From JASHUC01 sp035523875 (GTDB taxonomy: Bacteria; Pseudomonadota; Gammaproteobacteria; Steroidobacterales; Steroidobacteraceae): a DNA stretch of 64,000 bases. Of this stretch, positions 9,316 to 22,257 are shown piece after piece. Position 1 is the first letter of the stretch. Each line of letters opens with the position of its first letter. The translations under genes and the position numbers were made by a program. The notes under the pieces were generated by a model. The model was not told where the DNA came from and did not search any database. It saw only the letters and a program-made list of their open reading frames with translations. The DNA lies in assembly GCA_035523875.1 (NCBI GenBank), contig DATKPY010000053.1, positions 124,001 to 188,000 of the forward strand, read 5' to 3'.

Positions 9316-9954
9316 GTGCAGCTCATCGGCTTGCTCGATTCACCCTACGTGCGGCGCGTGGCGGTGTCCCTGCAGCTGCTCGCGCTGCCCTTCGAGCACC
9401 GTCCGATCTCGGTGTTCCGCGGGTACGAGGCCTTCCGGGCCGTCAACCCGGTCGTCAAGGCACCGACGCTGGTATGCGACGACGGCACGGTTCTCATGGA
9501 CTCGACGCTCATTCTCGATTACGCGGAAGCACTCGCCGCGCCGGCACGCTCGTTGATGCCGCGCGAACCGGAGGCGCGCAAGACCGCCTTGCGCACCATC
9601 GGACTCGCGCTCGCGGCATGCGAGAAGAGCGTGCAGATCTATTACGAGCTCGAGCTGCGGCCGCCGGAGAGACGGCACGAGCCGTGGCTCGAGCGCATCC
9701 GCACGCAGCAGGCCGCAGCCTTCGCCGAGCTCGAGCGCGACGTCGATGCGGAGAGCATCGCGCGCAAGGGTACGATCGATCAGGCTTGGATCGCTTCGGC
9801 CATCGCCTGGCACTTTGCCCAATCGATGCTGCCGCAGACGCTCGAGGGAGCGAGTTTTCCGCGACTGCGCGAGCTTTCCGCGGCCGCCGAGCGGCTGCCG
9901 GCGTTCATGAACGCTCCGCATGGCGAGGGAACCCTCCGCGCGACCGCGCGCTGA
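9316..9954 (+). CDS. Glutathione S-transferase family protein
   Basis: This 212-residue GST-like protein has an N-terminal thioredoxin-fold half (MQLIGLLDSPYVRRVAVSLQ, VNPVVKAPTLVCDDG, LMDSTLILDYAE, a glutathione-binding ESxx-like turn) and a helical C-terminal half. The start is GTG at 9316, nine nucleotides after the hutH stop and preceded by GAGGAG, a good ribosome-binding site. Position suggests co-transcription with hutUH, but no histidine-pathway step needs a GST, so the link may be incidental. It is convergent with the M3 peptidase gene, with stop codons 7 nt apart. Confidence 0.82.
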   Translation: MQLIGLLDSPYVRRVAVSLQLLALPFEHRPISVFRGYEAFRAVNPVVKAPTLVCDDGTVLMDSTLILDYAEALAAPARSLMPREPEARKTALRTIGLALAACEKSVQIYYELELRPPERRHEPWLERIRTQQAAAFAELERDVDAESIARKGTIDQAWIASAIAWHFAQSMLPQTLEGASFPRLRELSAAAERLPAFMNAPHGEGTLRATAR

Positions 9955-9961
9955 GCATGCC

Positions 9962-11805
9962 TCAACGACTCCGAGGCTGCGCAACGGCCGTATCTCGCTC
10001 GGCCGTGCGCGTGCCCTCGAGCGCCTCGATCTCATCCATCAGCCGGTTCATGCGCGCGACCAGCGCCTGGTAGGGCGCGGGCGTCGCCATGTCGATCCCG
10101 GCGCGCTTGTAGAGCGGGTAGGGATAGTCGGAGCCACCGGCGCGCAGCATGGCGAGGAAGCGCTCGCGCGCCGGAACACCCTCACTCAAGATCGCATCCG
10201 TGAAGGCCGCCGCGCCCGCCATCGAGGTTGCGTACTGCCAGACATAGAAGTCGTAGTAGAAGTGCGGCACGTACGCCCATTCGATGCAGTAGGCGGGATC
10301 GACCTTCATCACGCCCTGCGCCTGCCCGTAGTAGCGCTGCACGAGCCCGCAGTACATCTCGGTGAGCCGCGCGCCCGAGAGCGCGTCACCGTGCTCGATC
10401 GCCTCGTGGATCGCGAGCTCGAACTCCGCGAACATGACCTGGCGGAAAAACGTGGTGCGGATCGACTCGAGTCCCGCGCCCAGGTAATAAAGCCTCCCGC
10501 TTGACTCCGCGCGTGCGCGACCATGTAGTCGTTGATGAGCATCTCGTTCGCGATCGAGGCGGACTCGGCGATGAACGTCGGATAGTTCGACTTCTCGTAC
10601 GGCTGAGCGGCATCGGCAAGAAGCGTGTGCACCGCGTGGCCCCACTCGTGCGCGAAGGTCGAGAGCGATTCGTAATCGCCGTTGTGATTGAGCAGCAGAT
10701 ATGGATGCACGCCGTAGGCCGACCCGTTCATGTAGCCGCCGGTCGCCTTGCCGGGATGGGGCAGCACGTTCATCCAGGCGCCCGCAAAGCCCTTGCGAAG
10801 GAGCGCGAGGTATCGAGGTCCCATCGGGGCGAGCGCCGCGTTCGTCTGCGCGACGAGCGTGCGGTAGACCGCCTCGGGCATGTTCGACTGGAACAGCGCG
10901 GCCGCGAGCGCGCTGTCGTAGCGCCGAGTCCGCGCCGTGAACACATCGCCCATCACCTGGCTCGTGAGCGTCGCTCCGGCGGTGCCCTGGAACCTGGCGA
11001 GCGTTCCGAAGAACGCATCGAACACGCGCTTGCGCAACGCCCGGTCGCCCGACTGGCGATACTTCTCGTAGGCCGGCTCATCGAGTCGGATCCGCTTGCC
11101 ATCCGCAAGGATGAATTGCGGGTAGGGCATGTCGGCGTTCATGAGCTGATCGTGAATCGCCGTCGGCTGCGCGAGCACGTCTCCGGCGGCCGCGAGCACG
11201 CCCTCGGCCTGAACGCCGAGCGTGTGCGGGGCGGCGCGCAGCGTGTCGTGCAGAAGGAAATCGAAACGGTGCGTGAGCTCGGGGCTCTCGGTCTCGAACG
11301 TGCGGACCTTGGCGCTGCCGAGCGCGATGATCTCGGGCGCGAGCCACGCGGACTTCTCGGCGATCAGCGTGACGAGCGCCTGGGCCTGCTGGCGCCGCTC
11401 CTGGTTGGTCGCGATCCTCAAGTCCTCATCACCCTTCAAGCTCGCGTAGACCCCGAGCCGATCGGACTCCTCCTCCACCGCCGAGAGCGCATCGAGCGCC
11501 CGCAGCATCGCCCCGGCGCTCGACCCGAGCGACCCCCTGTAGCGCTCGAGCGCCTCTGCCGCCGCCTTGGTCTTCGCATAGGAGGCGCTCCAGGCTTGCG
11601 GCGAGCGGTACAGATCGCGCAGGTCCCACAGGGTCGGGATGCCCGCGCCCGGCTGCGGCGGGTCCGCCGCGGCCGCTGAGACCGCCTGCGCGTCGCCGGG
11701 CTCGATCGCAAGCGCGCAGGCGAGCAGCACGGATGCCGCCCCGAGCATCACGCTGCGCGCCGATTGCTGCCGGGTTGCAAGGGGCTCGGGTGGGCGATCT
11801 GTCAT
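9962..11805 (-). pseudogene. M3-family oligoendopeptidase (PepF-like), frameshifted
   Basis: Two overlapping frames together encode one M3 zinc peptidase of about 614 residues. The N-terminal frame starts at ATG 11805 with a signal peptide (MTDRPPEPLATRQQSARSVM, then a hydrophobic run to AQA). It contains FAHEWGHAVHTLL, the HExxH zinc motif near residue 385, and ESASIANEMLINDYMVAHAR. Homology then jumps to the other frame at about 10493-10506, continuing as GRLYYLGAGLESIRTTFFRQ and MFAEFELAIHEAIEHGD to the stop at 9962. Adding one base in the G-rich run there restores SQAG-RLYYLG. This is either a real one-base deletion or a sequencing error. The gene starts 14 nt after ileS ends. Confidence 0.8.
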
Positions 11806-11819
11806 TGGGACCCCTCGAT

Positions 11820-14960
<3,141 letters not shown>

Positions 14961-15023
14961 GACTCTCCGGCCGTGACGCGCGAGTGTACCCGCGTACCCC
15001 GCATCGGTACACGGGAGGCCTGC

Positions 15024-15785
15024 TCAGACCTGAGCGAGCAGCCGCTTCGGGGCGAAATGCCGGTAGCTCTCGACGGCGAGCGCGCGCAGCTCGCGCGCGC
15101 TCACGCGGCCGGAGACATCGAGTGCGATCCAGCCCAAATGTCCGAGGTAGTGCGGGATCGCGAAGCGCCGATCGCCCGCGAGCAGCGCCTGCGAGGCGAC
15201 GCCCACCCAGAAGGCGGCACGCCAGCCTTGCTCCCTGCAATACACTTGCGCGAACACCCGCTTGCCGACGCGCCAGACCGGCCAGCCGAACTGCGCGGCC
15301 TCGGCGCTCTGCGGAAGGGCGAGGCAGGCCGTGCGCATCGCGGCGAGAACGCGCTTGCCGGTTGGGCTTTCCTTGGGATCGAAATCGGCGACCGTGAAGC
15401 GGCGCTTCGGCGCCGCAGCGGCGATCTTCCCGAGGCCCTCACTCAAGCGCGCCGGGGCAACGCGCATGTACGCCGCACGCACCAGAGCGCTCACGCGCTG
15501 CCACGCGAGTCCGCGGTCGAGCCGCACGCCGAGCCAGCCGCGCGGGCCCACGTATGGGGGCACGAAGTACTGCTCGGGGCTCTCGCGCACGCACGCATCC
15601 TGCATGCCCTGCGGCACGTTGAGCCACAGCGCGAGCCGTCCGTCGCCATGATGATTCTGGGCGTAGGTGAGGAAGGTCTTGCCGCCGCGCACCCGAAAAT
15701 TGAGCATCCCGTGGGAGCGGAATGCCTCGGTCGCGGGAAACGCGAGGCCCAATCTCCCGAGCGCATCCTCCAGCTCGTTCGCCAT
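15024..15785 (-). CDS. Double YjbR/MmcQ-like (DUF419) domain protein
   Basis: The 253-residue protein looks like two tandem YjbR/MmcQ-fold domains. The first half (about 20-120) has RVRGGKTFLTYAQNHHGDGR, ALWLNVP and YVGPRGWLGVRLD. The second half (about 160-250) has VWRVGKRVFAQVY, AAFWVGV, PHYLGHLGWIALDVSG and ESYRHFAPKRL. YjbR is a double-wing fold also called CyaY-like and usually a single domain of about 120 residues. The molecular role of the family is unknown. The gene lies upstream of ileS with a 63-bp gap and is probably co-transcribed with the small membrane gene before it. Confidence 0.75.
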   Translation of the reverse strand: MANELEDALGRLGLAFPATEAFRSHGMLNFRVRGGKTFLTYAQNHHGDGRLALWLNVPQGMQDACVRESPEQYFVPPYVGPRGWLGVRLDRGLAWQRVSALVRAAYMRVAPARLSEGLGKIAAAAPKRRFTVADFDPKESPTGKRVLAAMRTACLALPQSAEAAQFGWPVWRVGKRVFAQVYCREQGWRAAFWVGVASQALLAGDRRFAIPHYLGHLGWIALDVSGRVSARELRALAVESYRHFAPKRLLAQV

Positions 15786-15797
15786 CGTGAGCTCTGG

Positions 15798-16025
15798 CTA
15801 CGGACGGCGCGCTCGGAAAAGCGGCAAGAGCAGCGCGCCCACCACCAGGATGGTGAGCGCGCCCACGACGAGCGACGGCAGGATCCACGGTGAGGCCCCG
15901 CGGAAAGCGTTGACCAGGGGCCGCGCGAGCGCGGCGCCGAGCAGCCCCGCGCAGCCCGCGACCACCGCGAGAGCGATCCCGCGACGACCGGAGAGCGCGC
16001 CGCGCGCGGAGTTTGGCGGGCTCAT
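15798..16025 (-). CDS. Small two-helix membrane protein
   Basis: This 75-residue ORF starts with MSPPNSARGALSGRRG and has two hydrophobic segments, IALAVVAGCAGLLGAALA and WILPSLVVGALTILVVGALLL, ending with a basic tail RARRP. ATG 16025 is preferred; an in-frame start at 16037 adds four residues. It ends 12 bp before the YjbR-like gene. I do not recognise the family. Conserved hydrophobic pattern and tight spacing support a real gene. Confidence 0.5.
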   Translation of the reverse strand: MSPPNSARGALSGRRGIALAVVAGCAGLLGAALARPLVNAFRGASPWILPSLVVGALTILVVGALLLPLFRARRP

Positions 16026-16120
16026 GAGTCGCAGCACCTCGAGGACGGCCCCGGAGAAGCATTATAGACCCGCGCGCGCGTTCCGGAATCGCCGGCCTGC
16101 GCGCAATTTAGTGCTGCGCG

Positions 16121-16149
16121 TTGACAGTCAATATTTGGTACTTTATCGT
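16121..16149 (+). promoter_or_regulatory. Promoter of the MarR gene
   Basis: A perfect -35 box TTGACA (16121-16126), a 17-nt AT-rich spacer and TATCGT (16144-16149) end 7 nt before the GTG start at 16157. The TTG inside the -35 box could be mistaken for a start codon. The box arrangement argues that it is promoter and that the mRNA is leaderless. The AT-rich spacer stands out from the surrounding GC-rich DNA and may also be the site of autorepression. Confidence 0.6.
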
Positions 16150-16156
16150 TGCGGTC

Positions 16157-16594
16157 GTGGCGCGCGGGCCAACTGCCGATGACGAGCCGAGTCTGCCCGC
16201 TCTGCTGCGGGCCGGCTGGAGCGCCTACATCGCGGCGGTGCGCGCATCGCTCGATGCGGCGGGCTTCGCCGACCTGCCGCGCAGCGGCCCGTACGTGATC
16301 TCGGCGGTGAGCCGCAGCGGTGCGCCGCTCGCGCAGATCATCGCCTCGCTTGCGGTGTCGAAGCAGGCCGCGGGGCAGCTCGTGGACGCGCTCGTGCTGC
16401 GCGGCTACCTCGAGCGCAGCGTGGATCGCAGGGACCGGCGCCGACAGCGCGTGAGCTTGAGCGAGCGCGGCCGTGCGGCCGCGGCGATCATTCGCGGCGT
16501 CGTCGACCGGATCGATGAGAAGCTCGTGAGGCTCGTGGGCGCCGAGTACGTGGCCCATACCCGTGCAACGCTCCGCGCGCTCAAGGAGATCTGA
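16157..16594 (+). CDS. MarR-family transcriptional regulator
   Basis: This 145-residue winged-helix regulator has the MarR core. A recognition-helix region (PLAQIIASLAVSKQAAGQLVDAL, residues about 55-77) is followed by the wing (LERSVDRRDRRRQRVSLSERG) and a long C-terminal dimerisation helix. GTG 16157 is preferred over the TTG at 16121 because the latter lies in a consensus -35 box. The stop overlaps the next start (TGATG), so it is coupled to the methyltransferase-like gene it probably controls. The effector is unknown. Confidence 0.85.
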   Translation: MARGPTADDEPSLPALLRAGWSAYIAAVRASLDAAGFADLPRSGPYVISAVSRSGAPLAQIIASLAVSKQAAGQLVDALVLRGYLERSVDRRDRRRQRVSLSERGRAAAAIIRGVVDRIDEKLVRLVGAEYVAHTRATLRALKEI

Positions 16595-17169
16595 TGCGCC
16601 CCGGACTTTGGATCATTGCGCTGTGGGTAGCATTCGCCGCCTCGTGGCTCTTGGCCGCCGGCTGGAGCAGCTCTGCCGACAAGCGCTTGGGGCTGCGCGG
16701 CGAGCTCGGCTTTCGGGTTCTGCTCATCCTGGGCGGGGTGATCCTGGCCGTGCGCGCCCACGGCTACGTGGGTCCGCTGCGGCTCTGGTTCGTGACGTGG
16801 GCCGAGGCCTGGACGTGCGTCGGAGCAATCGCGTGCGGCTTCGCCTTCGCGTGGTGGGCACGCATCCGCCTGGGTGCACTCTGGTCCGGACAGATCACGC
16901 GCAAGACCGATCATCGCGTCATCGACTCCGGCCCCTATGCCATCGTCCGTCACCCGATCTATACCGGGCTGCTGCTTGCGGTCTACGCGACCGCGGCGGC
17001 GAAGGGCACCGTCACGGGGGTCGCCGGCGCCCTCATCATCACGATCGGGCTGTGGATGAAAGCGCGCATGGAGGAGCAATGGCTCGCGAAGGAGCTCGAT
17101 GCGAGCGCCTACCTCGCGTACCGCCGGCGCGTACCGATGCTCCTGCCCTTCGGGCCGAAGGCACGCTGA
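16594..17169 (+). CDS. Isoprenylcysteine carboxyl methyltransferase-like membrane protein
   Basis: The 191-residue protein has four or five membrane segments (WIIALWVAFAASWLLAAGW; FRVLLILGGVILAV; AWTCVGAIACGFAFAWWARI; a pair near 130-160). It also has the ICMT/PEMT-type SAM-binding signature SGPYAIVRHPIYTGLLL (about 113-129) and a C-terminal EEQWLAKELDASAYLAYRRR segment. Bacterial members of this family methylate unknown, probably small or lipid, substrates, as bacteria lack prenylated CaaX proteins. It overlaps the MarR gene by one nucleotide. It converges on the M28 peptidase with a 28-bp gap. Confidence 0.82.
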   Translation: MRPGLWIIALWVAFAASWLLAAGWSSSADKRLGLRGELGFRVLLILGGVILAVRAHGYVGPLRLWFVTWAEAWTCVGAIACGFAFAWWARIRLGALWSGQITRKTDHRVIDSGPYAIVRHPIYTGLLLAVYATAAAKGTVTGVAGALIITIGLWMKARMEEQWLAKELDASAYLAYRRRVPMLLPFGPKAR

Positions 17170-17197
17170 CGCGCAGTCGGCGCGGCTCGCCGCGCGC

Positions 17198-19516
17198 TCA
17201 CCTGGCGACAAGCGCGGTCGCCCGGTCCAGCCGGTCGCAATACTCCTCGAGCGCGTGCGCCGTGATGCCGATGTACTCGTTCGCGTCGCTGAAGCGGTCC
17301 TGTTCGATCGCCTCGCGAATTCCGGGCAGCGTCTTGGCGCCGTAGCCCGTCAACGAGCCGGGCGCGTAGATGAGGTGCCGGTACCACGGCCGCCCCGGCA
17401 AGCCGCGTTGAGCGATGAGCGTCTGCTCCATGCCGCGCAGCAAGTCGTTGAGCTGCCTCTGCGTCGCCTCGCTCACCGAGCCCGTGACCATCGCCTGCGC
17501 GTATGCCGCATCGTAGCGCTTGGCGCTCCCCTGCAGGCGAGCGACGGCGTTGTCGAGTGGAGCGAACTCGAAGTACGGCACCGGCGGCTCGCTCGGCGGT
17601 GGCAGCAGCGGGTGCTGCGGATCCGATGAGAGCGTGAAAGCCTTGCGACCGAGGAGCATTGCGAGTTGCTCGGAGTGCGCCCGCCGCTCCGCCGCGAGCT
17701 TGTGCACCTCGTCGCGATAGCGCGCCACCGTGTCGGCGAACTCGCCGAACTCGAACGGCAGCACCTCGGCGTCCGCGGCCCGCAGCATCAGCCGGCCGGC
17801 GACCTCCGCCATGGCGATGCCGTAGTGAAAGCCCGGATCGCCGAAGCGGACGTAGTGATCGAACGAATCGTAGAGCGAGTGGTACGCACCCTGCTGGGCG
17901 TCCTCGCCGCCGAATTTGAGATCGACCGAAGCGATGCCAAGATGCGCCAGGAACGCCGTGTAATCCGACCCGGTTCCGAGCGGTCCGATGCGCAGATCCG
18001 CACCCGTGGCGGCCGCGGCCGCCTCCTCCTTCGCCTCCGCGCTCGCCTCGCTGCCGTACCCCTCGACCAGCGTGCGCGCGCGCAGGCGCGCCTCCAGGGT
18101 GACGTGGGTCTCCGGATCCTCGATGTCCGCGGCCACCTCGTTCACGAGCCGCTGCAGGGAGTGCGATCCCGATGCTCTCAAGAATCCCCGGCCGTTGTCG
18201 TCGGTGTTCACGTACAGCACCGCCTTCTGCTCGAGCTCGGAGGCGTGCTCCTCCGCCCACTCGGTCGAGCCGAGAAGCCCGGGCTCCTCGCCGTCCCAGC
18301 TCGCATAGATCAGCGTTCGCTTCGGTCGCCATCCGGTTTTCAGCAGCTCGCCGATCGCCTTCGCCTCGGAGAACTCGGCCACCGCGCCGGAGAGCGGATC
18401 CCACGCGCCGAACACCCAGCCGTCGTGATGATTGCCGCGGATCACCCACTCGTCGGGGCGTGTGCTGCCACGGATCTCCCCGATCACGTCGTACACCGGT
18501 TTCTCGCTCCAGTCGGACTCGATCTCGAGATGAACCGTGGCCGGGCCGGGGCCGAGGTGATAGGTGATCGGCAGCGCGCCGCGCCAGGCCGCGGGCGCGA
18601 CCGGTCCCGTCAAGGCGGCGAGCAACGGCTGCGCATCGGCGTAGGAGATCGGCAGCACCGGGATCTTGAGGACGGTCTTCGCCTCCGCAATCGTCAGGCG
18701 CTTGGCGTCCCGCGTCGCACCGACACCGGGCGTGAGCGGATCGCCCGCGTAGAGCGTCATGTCGGCCACCGATCCGCGCTGCACACCCTCCGGCGGCCGC
18801 CAGCCGCCTTGCGGATAGACGTCGCCCTGCGCATAGCCGTCATCGTGGGGGTCGGAATAGATGATGCAGCCGATGGCGCCGTGCTCGTACGCGAGCTTCG
18901 GCTTGAGGCCCCGCCAGCCCTCTCCGTAGCGAGCGATCACGATCTTGCCGCGCACGTCGATGCCGCGTCGCGCGAGCGCCTTGTAATCGTCGTCCATCCC
19001 GTAGTTCACGTACACCAGAGCGGCGGTCACGTTACCGTCGGCGCCATAGGCGTTGTAGGGCGGCAGTCCGGAGGTCTCGGCCGAGGTCGCATCCCCCGCG
19101 ACCGGCGGCTCCTTCAGGCGAGCGCGGAAGTGGGTGGGCGCGGTGAGCTCGAGCAACTCGTGCTTCGGGGTGGGGTAGAGGACGTAGAACGTCTCGATGT
19201 GAGCATCCCATCCAAAGGAGCGCATCATCCGCTCGATCGTCTCGGCGTTCTCCTTGTCGTGCGGCGAGCCGACGTGATTCGGCTCGGCCGCGAGACTCTT
19301 CATCCAGCGCCGCTGGTCGGCCGGGTCGAGCGCCGCATCGAAGCGCCGCTCGAGCGAGAGCTCCCGGGAGCCGTCACCGGAGCCGAATCCGAGGATCCCT
19401 CCCGAGTCATCGCTGCCCGCGGGAGCGGCGGCGAACGCAGCGGCGACCGCGAGCACGGCGGCGCCCGCGCCGATTGCGAGAACATGAAGGGCGTTGTGCT
19501 TATTCGTCCACGACAT
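17198..19516 (-). CDS. M28 metallopeptidase, glutamate carboxypeptidase II-like
   Basis: This is a 772-residue exported peptidase of the glutamate carboxypeptidase II/transferrin-receptor type. An N-terminal signal sequence (VLAIGAGAAVLAVAAAFAAA) is followed by a PA domain (about 120-300; GKIVIARYGEGWRG, GAIGCIIYSDPHDDGY). The M28 core shows all di-zinc ligands: GNHHDGWVFGAWDPLSG (His and bridging Asp), WDGEEPGLLGSTEW (catalytic Glu then ligand Glu), NTDD and YHSLYDSF. A C-terminal helical dimerisation domain ends near LEEYCDRLD. Peptides with C-terminal acidic residues are the family's usual substrates. It lies upstream of nothing obvious; sdaA starts 80 bp behind it on the same strand. Confidence 0.9.
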   Translation of the reverse strand: MSWTNKHNALHVLAIGAGAAVLAVAAAFAAAPAGSDDSGGILGFGSGDGSRELSLERRFDAALDPADQRRWMKSLAAEPNHVGSPHDKENAETIERMMRSFGWDAHIETFYVLYPTPKHELLELTAPTHFRARLKEPPVAGDATSAETSGLPPYNAYGADGNVTAALVYVNYGMDDDYKALARRGIDVRGKIVIARYGEGWRGLKPKLAYEHGAIGCIIYSDPHDDGYAQGDVYPQGGWRPPEGVQRGSVADMTLYAGDPLTPGVGATRDAKRLTIAEAKTVLKIPVLPISYADAQPLLAALTGPVAPAAWRGALPITYHLGPGPATVHLEIESDWSEKPVYDVIGEIRGSTRPDEWVIRGNHHDGWVFGAWDPLSGAVAEFSEAKAIGELLKTGWRPKRTLIYASWDGEEPGLLGSTEWAEEHASELEQKAVLYVNTDDNGRGFLRASGSHSLQRLVNEVAADIEDPETHVTLEARLRARTLVEGYGSEASAEAKEEAAAAATGADLRIGPLGTGSDYTAFLAHLGIASVDLKFGGEDAQQGAYHSLYDSFDHYVRFGDPGFHYGIAMAEVAGRLMLRAADAEVLPFEFGEFADTVARYRDEVHKLAAERRAHSEQLAMLLGRKAFTLSSDPQHPLLPPPSEPPVPYFEFAPLDNAVARLQGSAKRYDAAYAQAMVTGSVSEATQRQLNDLLRGMEQTLIAQRGLPGRPWYRHLIYAPGSLTGYGAKTLPGIREAIEQDRFSDANEYIGITAHALEEYCDRLDRATALVAR

Positions 19517-19597
19517 GGATGCCGCTCCCGAGCCGGAGGAAGCCGGGACACTAGCATCGGGGCAGTCTCCCCGCTACAGCGGCGGGCGCGCGCGCGA

Positions 19598-20965
<1,368 letters not shown>

Positions 20966-21014
20966 TCGACCTCCCTCTCCCCTCGATCACACGCCGGCAC
21001 ACGCCGCCGCGAGC

Positions 21015-22115
21015 TCAGTGGGTGAGCGCCGCCGGGGCGAGCGTTCGCGCGACCGCCTCGTGGCGGATCTCTCCCGCATGCACGTTGAGTCCGTGCGCGA
21101 GATGCGCATCGCGCTTGAGCGCGCCCTGCCACCCCTGGTCGGCGATCGCGCGCACGAACGGTAGCGTCGCATTCGTGAGGGCATACGTCGAGGTGCGCGG
21201 CACCGCGCCCGGCATGTTCGTGACGCAGTAGTGGACCACGCCGTCGACGGTGAACGTGGGAGATGCGTGCGTCGTGGGCCGGCTCGTCTCGACACACCCA
21301 CCTTGATCGATCGCGATGTCGACGATCACCGAGAGCGGCTTCATCTGGCCCACCATGGCGCGCGTGACGAGCTTCGGTGCCGCGGCGCCCGGAATCAGCA
21401 CCGCACCGATCACCACGTCGGACTCGCTCACCAGCTGCTCGACCGCATCGGCGGTCGCGTAGGCCGTCTTGATCCGGTTTCCATAGCGCTCGGCAAGCTC
21501 GCGCAGCCGCCTCACCGAGCGATCGACGACGGTCACGTCGGCCTCGAGTCCCACTGCCATGGCGATCGCCTGGCTGCCTGCGACACCCCCGCCCAGGACG
21601 AGCACCCGGGCGGGCAGCACGCCCGCGACGCCGCCCAGCAGCATTCCGCTGCCCCCGTTCGCCTTCTGCATGCAGGTGGCGGCCACCTGAATCGACATGC
21701 GGCCGGCGACTTCGCTCATCGGGGTGAGGAGCGGAAGGGAGCCGTCGGCAGCGGTAACCGTCTCGTACGCGATCGCCGTCGCGCCCGAGTCCATGAGCGC
21801 GCGGGCCTGAGCGGGATCGGCGGCGAGGTGCAGATAGGTGAAGAGCACCTGGCCTTCGCGCAGCAGGGCGCACTCCGGGAGCTGCGGCTCCTTCACCTTG
21901 ACGATGAGCTCGGCGAAGCGGAACACCTCCTCGGCACTGCGCCCGATGCGCGCACCGGCCGCCTCGTATTGCAAGTCGAGGATCCCGACTCCTTCGCCGG
22001 CGCCCGCCTGAATCATGACCTCATGTCCGGCGGCTGCGAGCTCCCGTACACCCGAAGGGACGAGGCCTACGCGGTACTCCTGAACTTTGATCTCACGGGG
22101 AACACCAATTCGCAT
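21015..22115 (-). CDS. ald: Alanine dehydrogenase
   Basis: Ald reversibly deaminates L-alanine to pyruvate and ammonia with NAD+. The 366-residue length is standard. Visible are MRIGVPREIKVQEYRVGL (substrate Arg15), the catalytic-Lys region IVKVKEPQ, FTYLHLAAD (catalytic His) and the NAD-binding GGGVAGSQAIAMAVGLEADV. SRPTTHASPTFTVDGVVHYC and NMPGAVPRTST follow. The divergent Lrp/AsnC regulator across a 142-bp AT-rich gap is the classical arrangement for ald control. Confidence 0.95.
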   Translation of the reverse strand: MRIGVPREIKVQEYRVGLVPSGVRELAAAGHEVMIQAGAGEGVGILDLQYEAAGARIGRSAEEVFRFAELIVKVKEPQLPECALLREGQVLFTYLHLAADPAQARALMDSGATAIAYETVTAADGSLPLLTPMSEVAGRMSIQVAATCMQKANGGSGMLLGGVAGVLPARVLVLGGGVAGSQAIAMAVGLEADVTVVDRSVRRLRELAERYGNRIKTAYATADAVEQLVSESDVVIGAVLIPGAAAPKLVTRAMVGQMKPLSVIVDIAIDQGGCVETSRPTTHASPTFTVDGVVHYCVTNMPGAVPRTSTYALTNATLPFVRAIADQGWQGALKRDAHLAHGLNVHAGEIRHEAVARTLAPAALTH

Positions 22116-22168
22116 CGCCGGCTCCAGAGTTGGGAAGATCTAATCGCAAGCCTACCGCGTTCGTCTGG

Positions 22169-22235
22169 AGAAACATTGATATTTCTGTTATATATGAGCT
22201 GAGTTTCGGCAGTATCCTGCGTGCAAATGATATTT
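22169..22235. promoter_or_regulatory. Candidate Lrp-type regulator binding region between ald and lrp-like gene
   Basis: The gap is much more AT-rich than its surroundings. An imperfect dyad occupies 22169-22186, with arms AGAAA and TTTCT. The octamer TGATATTT occurs at 22177-22184 and again at 22228-22235. These copies are 51 bp apart, close to five helical turns, as expected for sites wrapped by an octameric Lrp-family protein. A TATATA-like tract between them could hold the -10 of either gene. No clear -35/-10 pair could be fixed. Confidence 0.4.
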
Positions 22236-22257
22236 ATTGAATGAATCTGCCTGCCAT

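Noticed and set aside
16121..16156. TTG start codon for the MarR gene at 16121
   Set aside because: The TTG is part of a consensus -35 box TTGACA with a -10 at 17 nt. The residues it would add (TVNIWYFIVAV) are hydrophobic and unlike MarR N-termini.
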